Of a stretch of DNA of 64,000 nucleotides, positions 11,901 to 23,000 are shown in pieces. The stretch's first letter is position 1, and every line of letters begins with the position of its first letter. The position numbers were made by a program, and so were the translations under genes. The DNA is from Botryotinia globosa (taxonomy: Eukaryota > Ascomycota > Leotiomycetes > Helotiales > Sclerotiniaceae), in NCBI GenBank assembly GCA_014898425.1, contig RCSZ01000005.1:2568501-2632500 (forward strand), read 5' to 3'. A model generated the notes under the pieces. That model ran no database searches and was not told the DNA's origin. It worked only from the letters and a program-made list of their open reading frames with translations.

Positions 11901-13884
11901 GTATGCGCCAATAGAAAATCGCAGCCAAAACCCTTCAGGAGCTACCGATTCATCAAATGTCTTGTTGGCGTATGTCTCATTCAGAAAAAATTCGAAGGTA
12001 TAGGTATCATCCGTGATTATAGAGTCACTCTTCAACTCCAAGGCAATCCGAAAAAGCTTCTCAAAGTGGTACTGTCTCTCTTTCCAGGATTCAAAGTCTT
12101 CACCCCACGTGTGAAAGGAGGAATTCTCTACCACCTCTTCAAGACTTTTGCCGAAAATAAGGCTTAATGTCCTTGACAGCCGACATGAAAGCTGCCTGGC
12201 GGTACGAATCAATTCTTCCTTAAAGTATGTTTTTTTCATGTGTTCTTTGAACGCCCCGAAATCGTAACATCGCAGTTCATCCCATCCGCCTGTTATTCTT
12301 GAATTAGTATTTTAGATGATCACAATAAACCCAAAGCTAGAATTTTAGGATATAATACTGTTCACAAATATGACCAGAGAACGAAAAACATCGACGAAAG
12401 TGCTCACCTTGATTAAAAGCAATGCTGCGATATGCTTCAATCAGACTCAAAGATCCTAACTCTAACCGCGGAAAATCCGTTAGGAAAACCCAATCTCTCA
12501 ATGCAGTTACGGTTAAGAGGCTGAGTACGGCAAATGAACTGATTCTTAAGGCCAGCCTCTTTAATCGAAGCCTGCCGTCGATCGATCCTTCGGGAGAAGC
12601 GAAAGCAGAATTTACCAAGTGGTCCAAGTCTCCGCCGAACCATTCTTCTGAACTCAGTCTACTTGAGAAGTCTTGCATTTGAGTCATTGTCTCCAACTCC
12701 AGACGAATTTCGTTCATTGCATTAACAACTTGTTGACGTGGGAGGTACTTTATTTGTGCCTCTTTGATACTTGATACCTCGAACTGTCGGTGAATCATAT
12801 CAGTCAATTTCCAGATTTCTCTGTTCTTTTGGCCAATCATATCTGCCAAAGGATTTCTTCCTGCATTGCTGACATCGATAACAGCTGATTCCAGACTCGA
12901 ATTCTTGGCTTCTAGTTTTAGATTTGCTTGTTCAAGCTTTTCAATTCTCTCGTGGAGCTCCCGAAGGTCGCAATCCCAATATTCGCGAATAGCAATTATT
13001 TCTGCTTCCTTCTCCTTCAAGCTTTTCTTGTAGCTTTCTTGACTTTTTGATATAACTTCGTCTATATGTTTTTGAGTTGGTTTTGTAACTTTTTCGTCAC
13101 CCTCTCCATCAACGGAGGGGGTTTTGGAAAGATGAGAGATTTCTGGTTGAACGTTTGATAATTTTGTTTTGGTGGGCAACCTGCCGTTCGGCGGTTGAAT
13201 CGTCGCACTTTTTAGTGTAGACGTAAGCTGGGGCCTTTGAACTTCAAGCTTTCTTCGCTGCTTTTGAGGTGGAATAGACTTAGTGTTCTATTTCGAGTGT
13301 GTGTCAGTTGAATCGAACCGCTGGTAGGAAGAATTCACGTTCCAGATCAAGTGAAGCAAAGTTATGCGTACCTGTTCTACACATCTCTTTTTATTTGAGT
13401 ACTCCCCGTCCTCTGGCGGCGAAACTCTTTTTCGAACGTTACTTGATGAATATGCTGGCTCTTTCACAGGAGGCGAGCTTCGAGGGGATGGTTGTACTTT
13501 TAGTTGGCTCGGCTTATTCTTAGATGTGGCCTTCATCAACTTTTGGATTTTCTCTGGGGTGTACTCTTTTTCATATTCGCGTAAAGCCTTTCTGATTTTC
13601 GGGGTCATTTCTTTCGGAGGGTACCGCAAACCTTGAAATCCGGCCTCAATGATTCCAATATGAGGCACGAGTTCATGATGCTGAATTCTACGTTTTTCAT
13701 TTGGCTTGCGGCATCTCCACTCAGTATAGCGGAGGTGGCTACATACAGCGGATCTTGAACGAGAAATCTCAGTCTTTTCTTCCAATTGTCGTTCGATTGT
13801 TGCCAAATAATCTATTTTGTGTTTATTGCAAAAGTCGAGCCAAGCAAAGAGAACCACATCATGATCGAGTGGCCACGAACCCAT
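8992..13884 (-). CDS. Zinc-finger and acidic-repeat protein, four exons (1547 aa)
   Basis: Exons on the minus strand: 13884-13372, 13287-12408, 12289-11483, 11435-8992. The joins keep frame (4644 nt) and use donors GTACGC, GTGAGC and GTAAGC, with branch-like CAACTGAC, TACTAAT and TACTAAC. The start is the ATG in VKMGSWPLDHDVVLFAW. Exon 1 (aa 1-171) is basic with a possible helical DNA-binding or SANT-like look. Exon 2 (aa 172-464) holds a coiled coil. The exon 2/3 junction creates a degenerate finger (GGWDELRCYDF then KEHMKK). The exon 3/4 junction places CKICERNF and CRRCKACRTVWP ... KEHISKNH side by side, two C2H2/C2HC-like fingers. Aa 800-943 are tandem IEDDD/IEDND-type pentapeptides, and the rest is Glu/Asp/Ser-rich. 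Near the C-terminus SEVQ is repeated five times. It is likely nuclear, with an unstructured acidic tail. I do not recognise the family. Confidence 0.72.
9079..9138 (-). repeat. 12-bp tandem repeat encoding SEVQ x5
   Basis: Five nearly identical copies of gattgtacctct (plus strand) lie in the last coding exon of the zinc-finger gene and encode SEVQ units at about aa 1498-1518. The copies are almost perfect, unlike the older acidic repeat, so this array is probably recent and length-variable. Confidence 0.85.
10805..11235 (-). repeat. In-frame degenerate 15-bp repeats encoding acidic pentapeptides
   Basis: About 28-30 units of consensus GATATCGAGGATGAT on the minus strand (plus-strand look: atcatcctcgatatc) encode [IV]-E-[DG]-[DN]-[DN]. 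Units differ mainly at third bases and by D/N swaps. Length in codons is preserved and there is no stop, which suggests selection on the acidic repeat rather than a fresh expansion. Confidence 0.85.
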
Positions 13885-14447
13885 CTTCACTGAATGATTC
13901 TTTTGACTGATTAAAAATGGACACAAATACCACGCAGATGTTTCCAATATAATCTGCGATTCAATATGTAGGGATTGTTGACTTTCCAGCCCAAATTGAG
14001 ATTACCGTTTGCTTTTCTACGGTGATCACTAAATGCTACTCAAACATCCGATTAACGTAAATGCAAACGGTGTTCCGGTTCTTGAGTTGCGTGAAAAATC
14101 TTGGTAGCTTGCTGCCTAAGAGTCCTAGATAGATGTTACTTCCCGTCGGTTGCCATCCGTGAAAAGAAAAAATGCAACTTGCCGAGATGCTGGTCAAAAT
14201 ATGTTGATTCGTCACATTAATTCTCATGCGTTTGGTTCTATCCACTTGACATGTTCAAAATGAAGCAAGTCATTAATGATCAAACATACCTATTTGAATC
14301 TTGCCGCAAAACTTCAAATAATCAATCTAAAATACCTCTTTGCGTCCAATGTACCAAATTCATTTCCCCGCACAAGGACCATTACTTTCTCCCTCTTAAC
14401 CTGTGATTCGAGTTCAAATTCAGTCTACCCCAAACAAACGTCAAATA
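13885..14447. promoter_or_regulatory. Shared divergent promoter region
   Basis: This 563-bp spacer separates the start codons of the zinc-finger gene (-) and the HSP70-like gene (+). A CT-rich stretch precedes the plus-strand ATG (about 14385-14440). No recognised operator was seen. The head-to-head arrangement makes co-regulation possible but does not show it. Confidence 0.5.
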
Positions 14448-17187
14448 ATGAGCATGAGTGCACGACGCAGTGCGCCTAGCGCAAGATCTTCTCTGAGAGA
14501 ACGAGAGTTCAATTCAAGCATAGCTGGAAAAAATTCTAAGAATTTCACGACCGAAAAGAAGTTTGTCATTGGCGTGGACTTTGGAACCACGTTCACCTCC
14601 GTATCCTATTTCTTTCACCCTATCAATGAACGGCATCCTCGAGCTTTTCCGGAACAGCTTTTGAGCATTAAAAACTGGCCGGATGATTTGAGTAGTGGTG
14701 ATGCTGGTGGAACTCGCCCTCAAGTACCTTCCGAGATAGTAAGTCAGTTCATAGCTACTTCAGATTGCATCCGAAATACCTGAGAGTTACTGATAAGATC
14801 TACAGTGGTATTCACCAATTCCTTTGTCTAGGGAGGCGCCCCAAGATACCGACGATCAGGATGGAACATTGGATGAATTCGTATATGCTGACAAAAGTCA
14901 CCCTTTGACTTTCGTGGAAAACGCAAATCCCGAGTCGAGTGGAGACGAGTCCTCGGAGTTTCTCTGGGGTTACCAGGTGCATCATCAGCAGTACAGAGAA
15001 AATATCTCCCGGAATACTGGGACTAGAGTCAAGAGATCCAAGTTACACCTGGTTCCTACAGCTTACACATATGACGATCGTGTTGAGCTACTTCGTAGTA
15101 TGGAGATTCTGATCGATAACGGAATTATTCGCAAACACGGTTCGAAAGATAAACCTGATGCCAGGGATGTCCTCGATATATTTACAGACTTTCTGGTCAA
15201 AGTTCTCAATCATACCAAAGACCAGCTCATTCAACTCCACAACTTTTCTGGTCAGTCGGTCGTCGAGTTTGCTTTGACTGTACCAACGATCTGGAGTCCG
15301 AATGCGTCTCGAATTCTTCAAACTGCACTACAAACCGCCGCAAGACTTGTCAAATTCGGAAATATTTCAACGAAGAAAGTCGTCATACCATACATTGTGT
15401 CGGAACCAGAAGCGGCCGCAATTTATATGCTGGCAGGAAATTCCCCAGTGCATGTAAGCTTATTCATTTATGCATAACGTTTAATCTGGAGAATTGAAGA
15501 CTAACACACTCCACGTAGCCCAGAGAAACTTTCATTATAGCGGATTGTGGGGGTGGCACTGTCGACATTGTCACATATGAGATTGGCACAGAGCATCCTC
15601 TAAGATTGAGCGAGGAAAAGGTTACACCAGGAGGTAGGTCAAAGGCTTGCACAACAATACTAAGTATGCTGATTTAAATAGGTGACAATTGTGGAAGTAG
15701 TTATCTCAACGAGAACTGGAAAAATATGCTTCTCAACAAATTAAAAGACGAAATTTATCTACTCGATATGTGGCCAGCTGGCGAATCCTTGGAATCAATT
15801 GTCAATCGTTTCATCCCGAACTTTGAGAATGATCATAAGAGACGCAAAGATGTAACCTCTCTTTTCGGACTTAAAACTCGTCTCCATCTTCCTGGGCTGA
15901 AGGAAAACGCAGAGAAAAGATTCGATGATGGTCACATCGTTATCATAAAGTCTGTTCCACCCCGCATCAACTTCTTGATAGAAATGAAAACCTGCTAACC
16001 TAGCTTCGGTTACGGAAATAGACAAGATTGGGAAGAAGTATTCAATCCTCTTCTGGAGCGGGTAAAGAAGCTATTGCATACCCAGTTATTCACTGCACTT
16101 GAAAAAGGCCTAAAAGTCAAGGTATGCATTGAGGAGATTTCGGAACTCTACAAAATGAACTAAAAGATGTTCTAGAAAGTGTTCTTACTCGGAGGATTTG
16201 GTGCATCTCCATCCCTGAGGTCTTATCTTCGAAACTATTTAAGAGAGATGTCAAATAAACCCGAGGTTGGTTATGATATTGAATTAATGACAGGAAACGA
16301 TGCCTCCGGATATCCGTAAGTTCCATGAATATTCTTCAAATTTTTACAGCTAGTGATTGACTTGGATTATGGATAGAGTCACAGCGGTATCTTGTGGTGC
16401 CGTCCTAGCTGCCTTGAACAAGAACAACGGTCCAGCACGAAGGGCTCAGTCTAGCTATGGAATATTCCGCAAAGAGCTTTATCAACCGAATGTACTAGGA
16501 TTTGAGGCACATAGGAACTGTACTGCTAAAAACTGCTCAATTGACGATCAAGATTATCTCTATGTTGTGAACTATTTTGTTTTCAAAGTAAGCTGAGATT
16601 TGTCAACCCGGCACAAAATGTTTAGCTAATTATCAAATAGGGCTCACTTATCCCACCTAGACATCGATTTGAGCCTTGGATATCAATTCACGCTTTTCCT
16701 GAGGACTCTACAACCTGGATCTGTGAGGAATTAATCTATGTCTCAGATGGAACGAAATATTCTCATTATCCATTGGAACACGAGAACAACAAGGGTCAGA
16801 ATTTTATCCTATTTTTTTTAACTTCATTTTCCTACTACGATCTTTTATGGTTACGAAGCGGATCGTCGTAGACTACCATCTTCTTGATATCATCGTTTGA
16901 ATTATTTACAGCGTTGCTAACAATTTTTTTTAGATGCCCAAATAGCTGGTCGACTTGAATTTGACATGACTTTTCTCAAAACTCAAAGAAAGATACCTTT
17001 AGCAGAGCGTCGTTATGGGAAAACTAAATTGGCCGAACCACATTATTGTGTTGAGCTTGAGATCTCTGCTGAATTGAATGGCATGCTACTAGAATATTCT
17101 GCTAGATATCCACCTGGAGTCGGGGGAAAGATCATGAGTAGAGGACGAGTCTGTGTTTCTGCTGCGTTTGCGCCTGGTTGTGTGTAA
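14448..17187 (+). CDS. HSP70-like ATPase, HSPA12 type, nine exons (726 aa)
   Basis: Exons: 14448-14738, 14806-15453, 15519-15633, 15682-15949, 16022-16121, 16176-16315, 16377-16587, 16641-16794, 16934-17187 (2181 nt, frame kept throughout). The actin/HSP70 ATPase fold is visible: phosphate-1 loop VIGVDFGTTFTSV in exon 1, EPEAAAIY before the second intron, phosphate-2 motif DCGGGTVDIVTYE at the start of exon 3, GGDNCGSSYLNENW across exons 3/4, and adenosine-site VFLLGGFGASPSLR in exon 6. There is no canonical HSP70 substrate-binding domain or EEVD tail. The C-terminal ~200 residues are of the kind seen in fungal HSPA12-type proteins, which are often lineage-expanded and of unknown client. The fourth intron uses a weaker GTCTGT donor, chosen because it alone restores frame and leads to branch TGCTAAC. 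The gene is divergent from the zinc-finger gene. Confidence 0.85.
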
Positions 17188-18324
17188 GGTGATTGTTTGT
17201 CAAGAGTGCCTCAAATATCTTTAGGCCTTTTTTCACTCGGGCGTGGGATGACATTCCACGCATTGCTAGCCACAGCGATAAAAAGAGGGACTGATTTCTT
17301 CTTGCGACACCAACTTTTTTTGCTAGTGTGCTAATTTATAACTGCAGAAGGAATGTGATTTTGGATATTTTGGAAACCTCAAAAGCTTTGGGATAACATT
17401 GGTAGCTAGTAAACTTTCCCTATACGGATGATAAAATTGACGAATGTCAAATAAAGCATGTTTGCTAATTTTTGAGAAAATTTCGTGAAGCAAATCAGGC
17501 TCACTATTCTCTAGTGGTGAACAGGGGTAGGGACCTCTTATATCACCAAAAGTCTTGGATATTCACATCAAAACCTGGCCCAGAAACTCTGGGTAGCATG
17601 CTTCGGTTCATCACAGAATTCCGAGGTGGCGGACTTTAAGTTTGCGTTATTTGGCTTGGTTTCATTTTGATGATTGAGCTTTCTGACCTGCCAGCGAGTC
17701 GCCGAATAAATACTCTGAAGGGTTTCAAAGTTGGAAACTTCATACAAGTTTCTCTATTCTTACGGAGAAGTTTGCATATGCTCCAAGAGCTGAGAAGTCT
17801 CTCAACCCCGAAAATGCTGTTACCTCTAGTAATTTTATGCATTAAACATGCTCTATAGATACAGCATTCCTCCGCGAACAGGGCTTGAAGTTTTACTCCC
17901 TATGAAACCAAGACGAGATCCATTACCTCCAGCTGGTTCTTCCTCATGGAAACATCACTATGAGTTTTACCACGGGTTGCTAGCCCAAACAATAAAGATT
18001 GCGATGAATGCAGCCTTTGATCAGTCAGAAGTATAAAGAACAAGCACAAACAAGAGGAGTCTGTATCTCTTGTTGTTTTTAGTCAAACAAGGAGATCATT
18101 AGTTGATTTAGTAGTCATATGCCTTTATCCATAACCCTTGGGGCTTCAAAAACAAACCACATCATTGGAGTCACTCACAATCTTATCGTTCACACATGAA
18201 AAAGTTAAATTAAAAAAAAGTTATGAAATTGTATCCTTACCTGTCAGTATAAGACAATGCCCAGCATCATAGCATACATTATATCTTACTTCTCAAACTC
18301 ACCAAGTAATATAAATGCCAGCAT
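17188..18324. other. Intergenic, no supported gene
   Basis: The stretch is the 3' flank of the HSP70-like gene followed by AT-rich sequence. Only short unsupported frames are present. An inverted repeat at 18299-18341 marks its right end. Confidence 0.5.
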
Positions 18325-18341
18325 TTATATTACACTTGGTA
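18299..18341. repeat. Inverted repeat / stem-loop across a stop codon
   Basis: ACCAAGTAATATAAATG and its complement ACCAAGTGTAATATAAATG flank a 4-nt loop (CCAG), giving a ~17-bp stem with a 2-nt bulge. One arm contains the TAA stop of the minus-strand membrane-protein gene and the other lies in its 3' UTR. Confidence 0.75.
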
Positions 18342-18684
18342 ATCTCTCACCAGAAACTCTGGCCTGTTCTGGCGTTGCCACAACCACCGCACCCCTCCTC
18401 ACATTCGCACTCGTAACCCCGGATATATCTCCCATCTCAATATCTTCAAACCGGGTAGTTCTTGCATCTCTCTCCACTTTATTTCGTCTTCCTATCGATG
18501 CAGTAATTTCAACTCCTCTTTGAAACCAAGTTTTCATTTCTGTTCGACTGGGTGTTTTTTTGTGGTTCTTGATTTTGAGAAGGATATAGCGGGGAACATA
18601 GATGAGAAAGATGGAAAGGAAAATGAAGAAGAATGTTACGAGAGTGAAGACCGCGATACTATCGCCTTTGCTGGAGAGACCCAT
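18325..18684 (-). CDS. Small single-span membrane protein, DIEM-motif type (119 aa)
   Basis: Single exon, ATG at 18684 after a C/A-rich leader. A short N-terminus is followed by one strong hydrophobic helix (about aa 10-30, VFTLVTFFFIFLSIFLIYV), then PRYILLKIKNHKK and a basic, Ser/Thr-containing tail carrying RFEDIEMGD. By the positive-inside rule the C-tail faces the cytosol. A protein of the same layout (helix ending FVPSYMAIRFERRR, tail with DIEMND) is encoded at 30551-30943. The family is not recognised; it is probably a fungal-specific type III membrane protein. Confidence 0.6.
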   Translation of the reverse strand: MGLSSKGDSIAVFTLVTFFFIFLSIFLIYVPRYILLKIKNHKKTPSRTEMKTWFQRGVEITASIGRRNKVERDARTTRFEDIEMGDISGVTSANVRRGAVVVATPEQARVSGERLPSVI

Positions 18685-19664
18685 TTTGTCGTGGTAAGAT
18701 GGGGGGTGGTGATGAAGTTGCTGTGAAGTTGCTATGAAGTTTTTGTTGTGAATTCTATCAAGTGATGTAGGATTTGGTGGGATAGAAAATTGAGAAGTAA
18801 CTTGAACGCGAAGAGGGTTGGGGGTTTAACATTACTTTATGGATTTAACTGAGGCATTGTTCTTCATTTCTTGCACAATCAAAGACATTTTGCTTTATCT
18901 CTTTGTTCAAATGTTTGTTTGAAGACATATCCTAAAAATAGTAACAAAGAAGTCTTTGAGTTTCGCTGTAGACCTGCTAACATCAAAAATCTTCTATCGT
19001 GTAGATTTATTTCGATATTGCATTTGAGTCCACCGAAGTACTCGATCCCTAAAACTTCCTCCCGATTCTGAGCATTTCTTGGAATGCCAATGCAATATTT
19101 TCAGGAGTCTCCCTCCACACTTCTTTGATCCGATAAAATTCTGTCGCCGTTTCACATCCAGTTTGTCTTGAATCCTCAATCTGCGTCGCTTCTCATAAAA
19201 TATCCCCCAGCATGAAGTAGAGAGCTCGAAAGCCAGGTCAACATTCTTGCCCTCTCATCTCCTTATGTTCGTCGCTTTCCTACAATATTCTCCGATACTG
19301 AGCACGTGATTATATCTGGACTTTACTCGCTTCGTAGGTAGTACCCATAGACTTGCGCAGCGCATCTTCATTTAGATACGTTCAGAGAGATCGAAAGTCT
19401 AGTTTGACGGGGACTTGTACGTGCGAATCCTTCGGGATACCCTTCAAGTGGTTGTACTCTTGTGATTTGTGCTTTCTGAGTATGGGCTGTGGTATGAATG
19501 AGCCGTCGAGTAAATATCACTTCTATTCTAATCTCTCGGCTCTACATCCTACCCAGACCTCATGGATATGAACGCTTATACCACGGCTCTGATGATTCAT
19601 GCTATTCAGCTGATATTCATTTATCAAAGAAATAGAATTTTCAGTGATATAAAACATTCGGTCC
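18685..19664. other. Intergenic, no supported gene
   Basis: The spacer includes the promoter side of the 18.5-kb membrane-protein gene and a CACGTG at 19303-19308. Only short frames without start context are seen. Confidence 0.5.
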
Positions 19665-20036
19665 TTAGTCCTTAGTCCATCCTTGCTTCTTCGGTGAGAA
19701 TTTCCCCATTTCAGAATTTCTAACGTGATCCATTTTGGGGCGTTGCGTTTCCCATTTATGATACACATTCGAGCTGTGTGGACTTTTCTCCGTATTTGAA
19801 TATGATGCGGGTTCATATGACCATTCTATCGTTTGTGTTTTCATTATTTCCAATCTTTTCGAATCAAACGAAGAACCTGAAGTGCTAGAAGAACTCAAGG
19901 ATCTCGAGAAAGCATTCGAGGATGTGCTACAGTTTGAACTGTAACTTGAAGTTTGTGAATGATGGGATTTTTGAGATGATTTGTTTTCAGAAGGTGGTTC
20001 GATGTCAATGACCGAAGATAATTTTCTGAGTGGCAT
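19665..20036 (-). CDS. Ser-rich hypothetical protein (123 aa)
   Basis: ATG at 20036 opens a frame rich in Ser and Lys: MPLRKLSSVIDIEPPSENK, a poly-Ser stretch (SRSLSSSSTSGSSF), and a C-terminus with several Trp, Tyr and Lys (YHKWETQR, KKQGWTKD). There are no membrane segments or known motifs, and it is probably disordered. The composition resembles other small filamentous-fungal nuclear or cytosolic orphans. No adjacent exon joins cleanly. It is supported only by length, ATG and composition. Confidence 0.4.
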   Translation of the reverse strand: MPLRKLSSVIDIEPPSENKSSQKSHHSQTSSYSSNCSTSSNAFSRSLSSSSTSGSSFDSKRLEIMKTQTIEWSYEPASYSNTEKSPHSSNVYHKWETQRPKMDHVRNSEMGKFSPKKQGWTKD

Positions 20037-23000
20037 TGTGTCGGTATCCTTTCATTCCATATGAAGAAAATGATGAAGACATTGAGCCAGGAGATTGAAA
20101 CCTGTATACAAAAGTTTGAGAACTTGTCAATTATGTTTTGATAAAGGGTTAGGTGGGTTAGATGACCCAAGCGGGATGGTAGAAGGTCTGTTCGACGCTA
20201 TAACGGGCACTAACATCTCCACGTGGCAACACTAACAATGGACAAAGACCCTGCTGTGTTGTTTCGATTTTCTGGATTGGAAAGTTTAAATCTGCTGTTG
20301 GGAACTTGGGATACAAGGAAAGAAATGATGATTTTTGAGCCAAGAATTTAGTTCATGACACACGTCCTTATAAAACCTTTTCTAACATCACATTACTGAT
20401 AGATTTTCTATTAGGATATGGCCATTTTTTATACCCTGCCATACATCTGAATATTCTAGTCTTCTAGTGAAGAGTTAAATACGACCTCTGGATTTCTTCT
20501 GTTACTCTGAGAATCAAGCGCATTCCATGGTTTTCCTAAAGCACATCAAGAATGGTAAATAGCGATTTCGTAAAAGCTATAAACCATGTTGTTTAGGTAT
20601 TCGGAGCGATGTGGATTTATCGGAGAAATATTTCTAGCTTTGACTGTAGTGTTTGGACCCTTGAAACGTCCTGATGTCAGGTTATGATTCAATCCTAGTG
20701 GAATTGATTTTCGTTTTGATCTTAATGTTCTTAAAAGCATGCTACTACTGCAGGAAGACGATCTAATAATTGCCATGATAATTGATATTCAAGATCGACC
20801 GTTTCATGTTGAAATCAAAAGTAAGTGTACCAATGGTAGTTCATATGATTGTTGATCATAGAAAATTCCAAATAGTCCAACCTTATAAAAAGTATGTCCT
20901 TTTCATTCGGACCGGTCACGGATCTCGGAAAATTATAAATTCCCGAATATTAGCAAAAACTAGAAAAAGGTAGGACCGATATTCATCCACCAAGTAATTA
21001 CGGTCGGATAGTTTCGGGCGAAAATGAAAACTTTTACCCTCTTTTTACGGGCCGAATAAATAAATTTTGGAAGCAAAATTGATCTCTAGCTTTGGACACA
21101 AATGATTTTCGTGTAGATTACTTATCTTGAGTTATTCTTACTTTCCACCAAATTTATTTGCTGATATTTTGAATACATCATTTCCATTCTCAAAGGATTC
21201 TATCAAAAAGGGCGATGCCAGTATAGTAATCATGAAAATGAACCAACTCATCTGCTTTCCAAGGTCAGATAATTAGAATAGTATAAGGATTTTTGCACTA
21301 ACATGCATCCGACATGACACCGTACATTGTGATTCTCGCTATTAGGTTGAAGTTATCAATTTCAGCATTTGTCATTTTGCATTTTGCATTCATCCAACTT
21401 TGGGAGACGTACTAACATAGTTTCCATTCATCCTATGCTATGCCTTACTCCTACAGCTTTGGTATAATATCGCGAGTACTATAGCGCCTTGCTCATGTTT
21501 CAGAAGACTGGCATCGTATATACCGCGCTCGCGGCAAAAGTTCAGTATTTCATGATCGCATTATTTCCTATAGCAATACCCCATGCTTTTAAATCTACGC
21601 ATCCTCGAAAAATCAACCATCAATCCATCTAACAAATTGGTAAAAGCGCGGGTTGCTTTTCCCGAGTCGGTGGCTGTTTACAATTATCAGTCCTTAATTT
21701 CCAAATACTCGGGAAACCAGAACCAGTTCGACCAATCGCTATAGAGAATTTAACTGGATGAATGTTGATTACCATAAGAGGGAAAGCCCAGACGCAAGAT
21801 TTGCAACACCACACCAACACCACTTCAACACCCACAACAACATCAACGGTATCCAAGATCTTATTGGTTCCCCGGTAAGCTTCAAGCTTCAAGTCTGGTA
21901 CATATTATCTCGTAACTGCAAACCTCTATCGTGGCCGTACCGGTTGCAATATCAAGCCCGCCGAATATCAAACCTACGATAAGATGGATTTGATACAAAT
22001 TCTATGTATATCTGTTTGATAGAGGCCAGATGCATCAATAATGGCATACTTTTGGAGAACACCATCGCCGAATCCAATACACGGTGGATGAATAAGTGCA
22101 TGGTAAATAGATTTGTGATCTGTGTGGCATTGCAGTATGTTGGAATAATATTTTCCAACCGTTTCAATTTTCAAAACATCCTATGATTACACAGCAGGAT
22201 GAAATTTTAACACAGCTCCAAACTAATGGGTCTGTAGTTTTTCTTAAATATCGATTGAGGCATCAAGAGACGTTTCATGACAAACGACATTCTAACTGTT
22301 GTTTTTCTTGTACCACTTGGTAATTCGTTCATAATATTCTCAATAACGAATAGTTGTTCTGATTCAAAGGAACCGGAATTCCGGATTGCATGTTGCTATC
22401 AAGCACTAATGTGGAAGTTAAGGTTGGGAACCTTAATTTTCGTAATCTAACTTTAATGGGCACCAAGCTTCGCGACTGCAATCCCCTGAATTGATAAGAG
22501 TCCTCACATGACCTGTTTTGTTAAAGCCAGTTAGTTATACTTTCAAAATTTACTTCCCAAGAAATGCTTACCATGATTTTAACTTCAAATGACATTTAGA
22601 CAATTATTCTGGAATCTCGTGTGGACAAGTGCGCAAGGTTACTGCTTCGGGTCAATACAATTGTTGGAATTTCGTTGGCTATTGATACAAAAGGACCAAC
22701 AACAATTAATGAATCTGCATGGCAGTATCCCGACAATTGAATATTCCAACCAGAGGATTCTTTTGTTTCCTTTATAGTCACGAATGGAGTCACTAGACCA
22801 ATCGATCTTATTCTTCGAGTAATTCTAGATCAGGTTCTTTTCGAGTGACATCTAGGTCGCAGAAGATGAGACCGCTGAGATACGTGTCATATACGAATAT
22901 TGTGGAAACTATCTTTCCAAGAGATATCTAGAATTTTCGATCATTCCCAGTGTTGGTATCTTATCCAAATCCGGAAGGAAGAAACTAAACAAAACTCTAT

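Noticed and set aside
20546..20776. 76-codon minus-strand frame with ATG
   Set aside because: No leader, motif or adjacent exon supports it, and length is within chance expectation.
21758..21872. Exon-like plus-strand stretch ending in a GTAAGC donor
   Set aside because: No downstream exon could be joined in frame, and His/Asn/Thr runs may just be CA-rich leader sequence.
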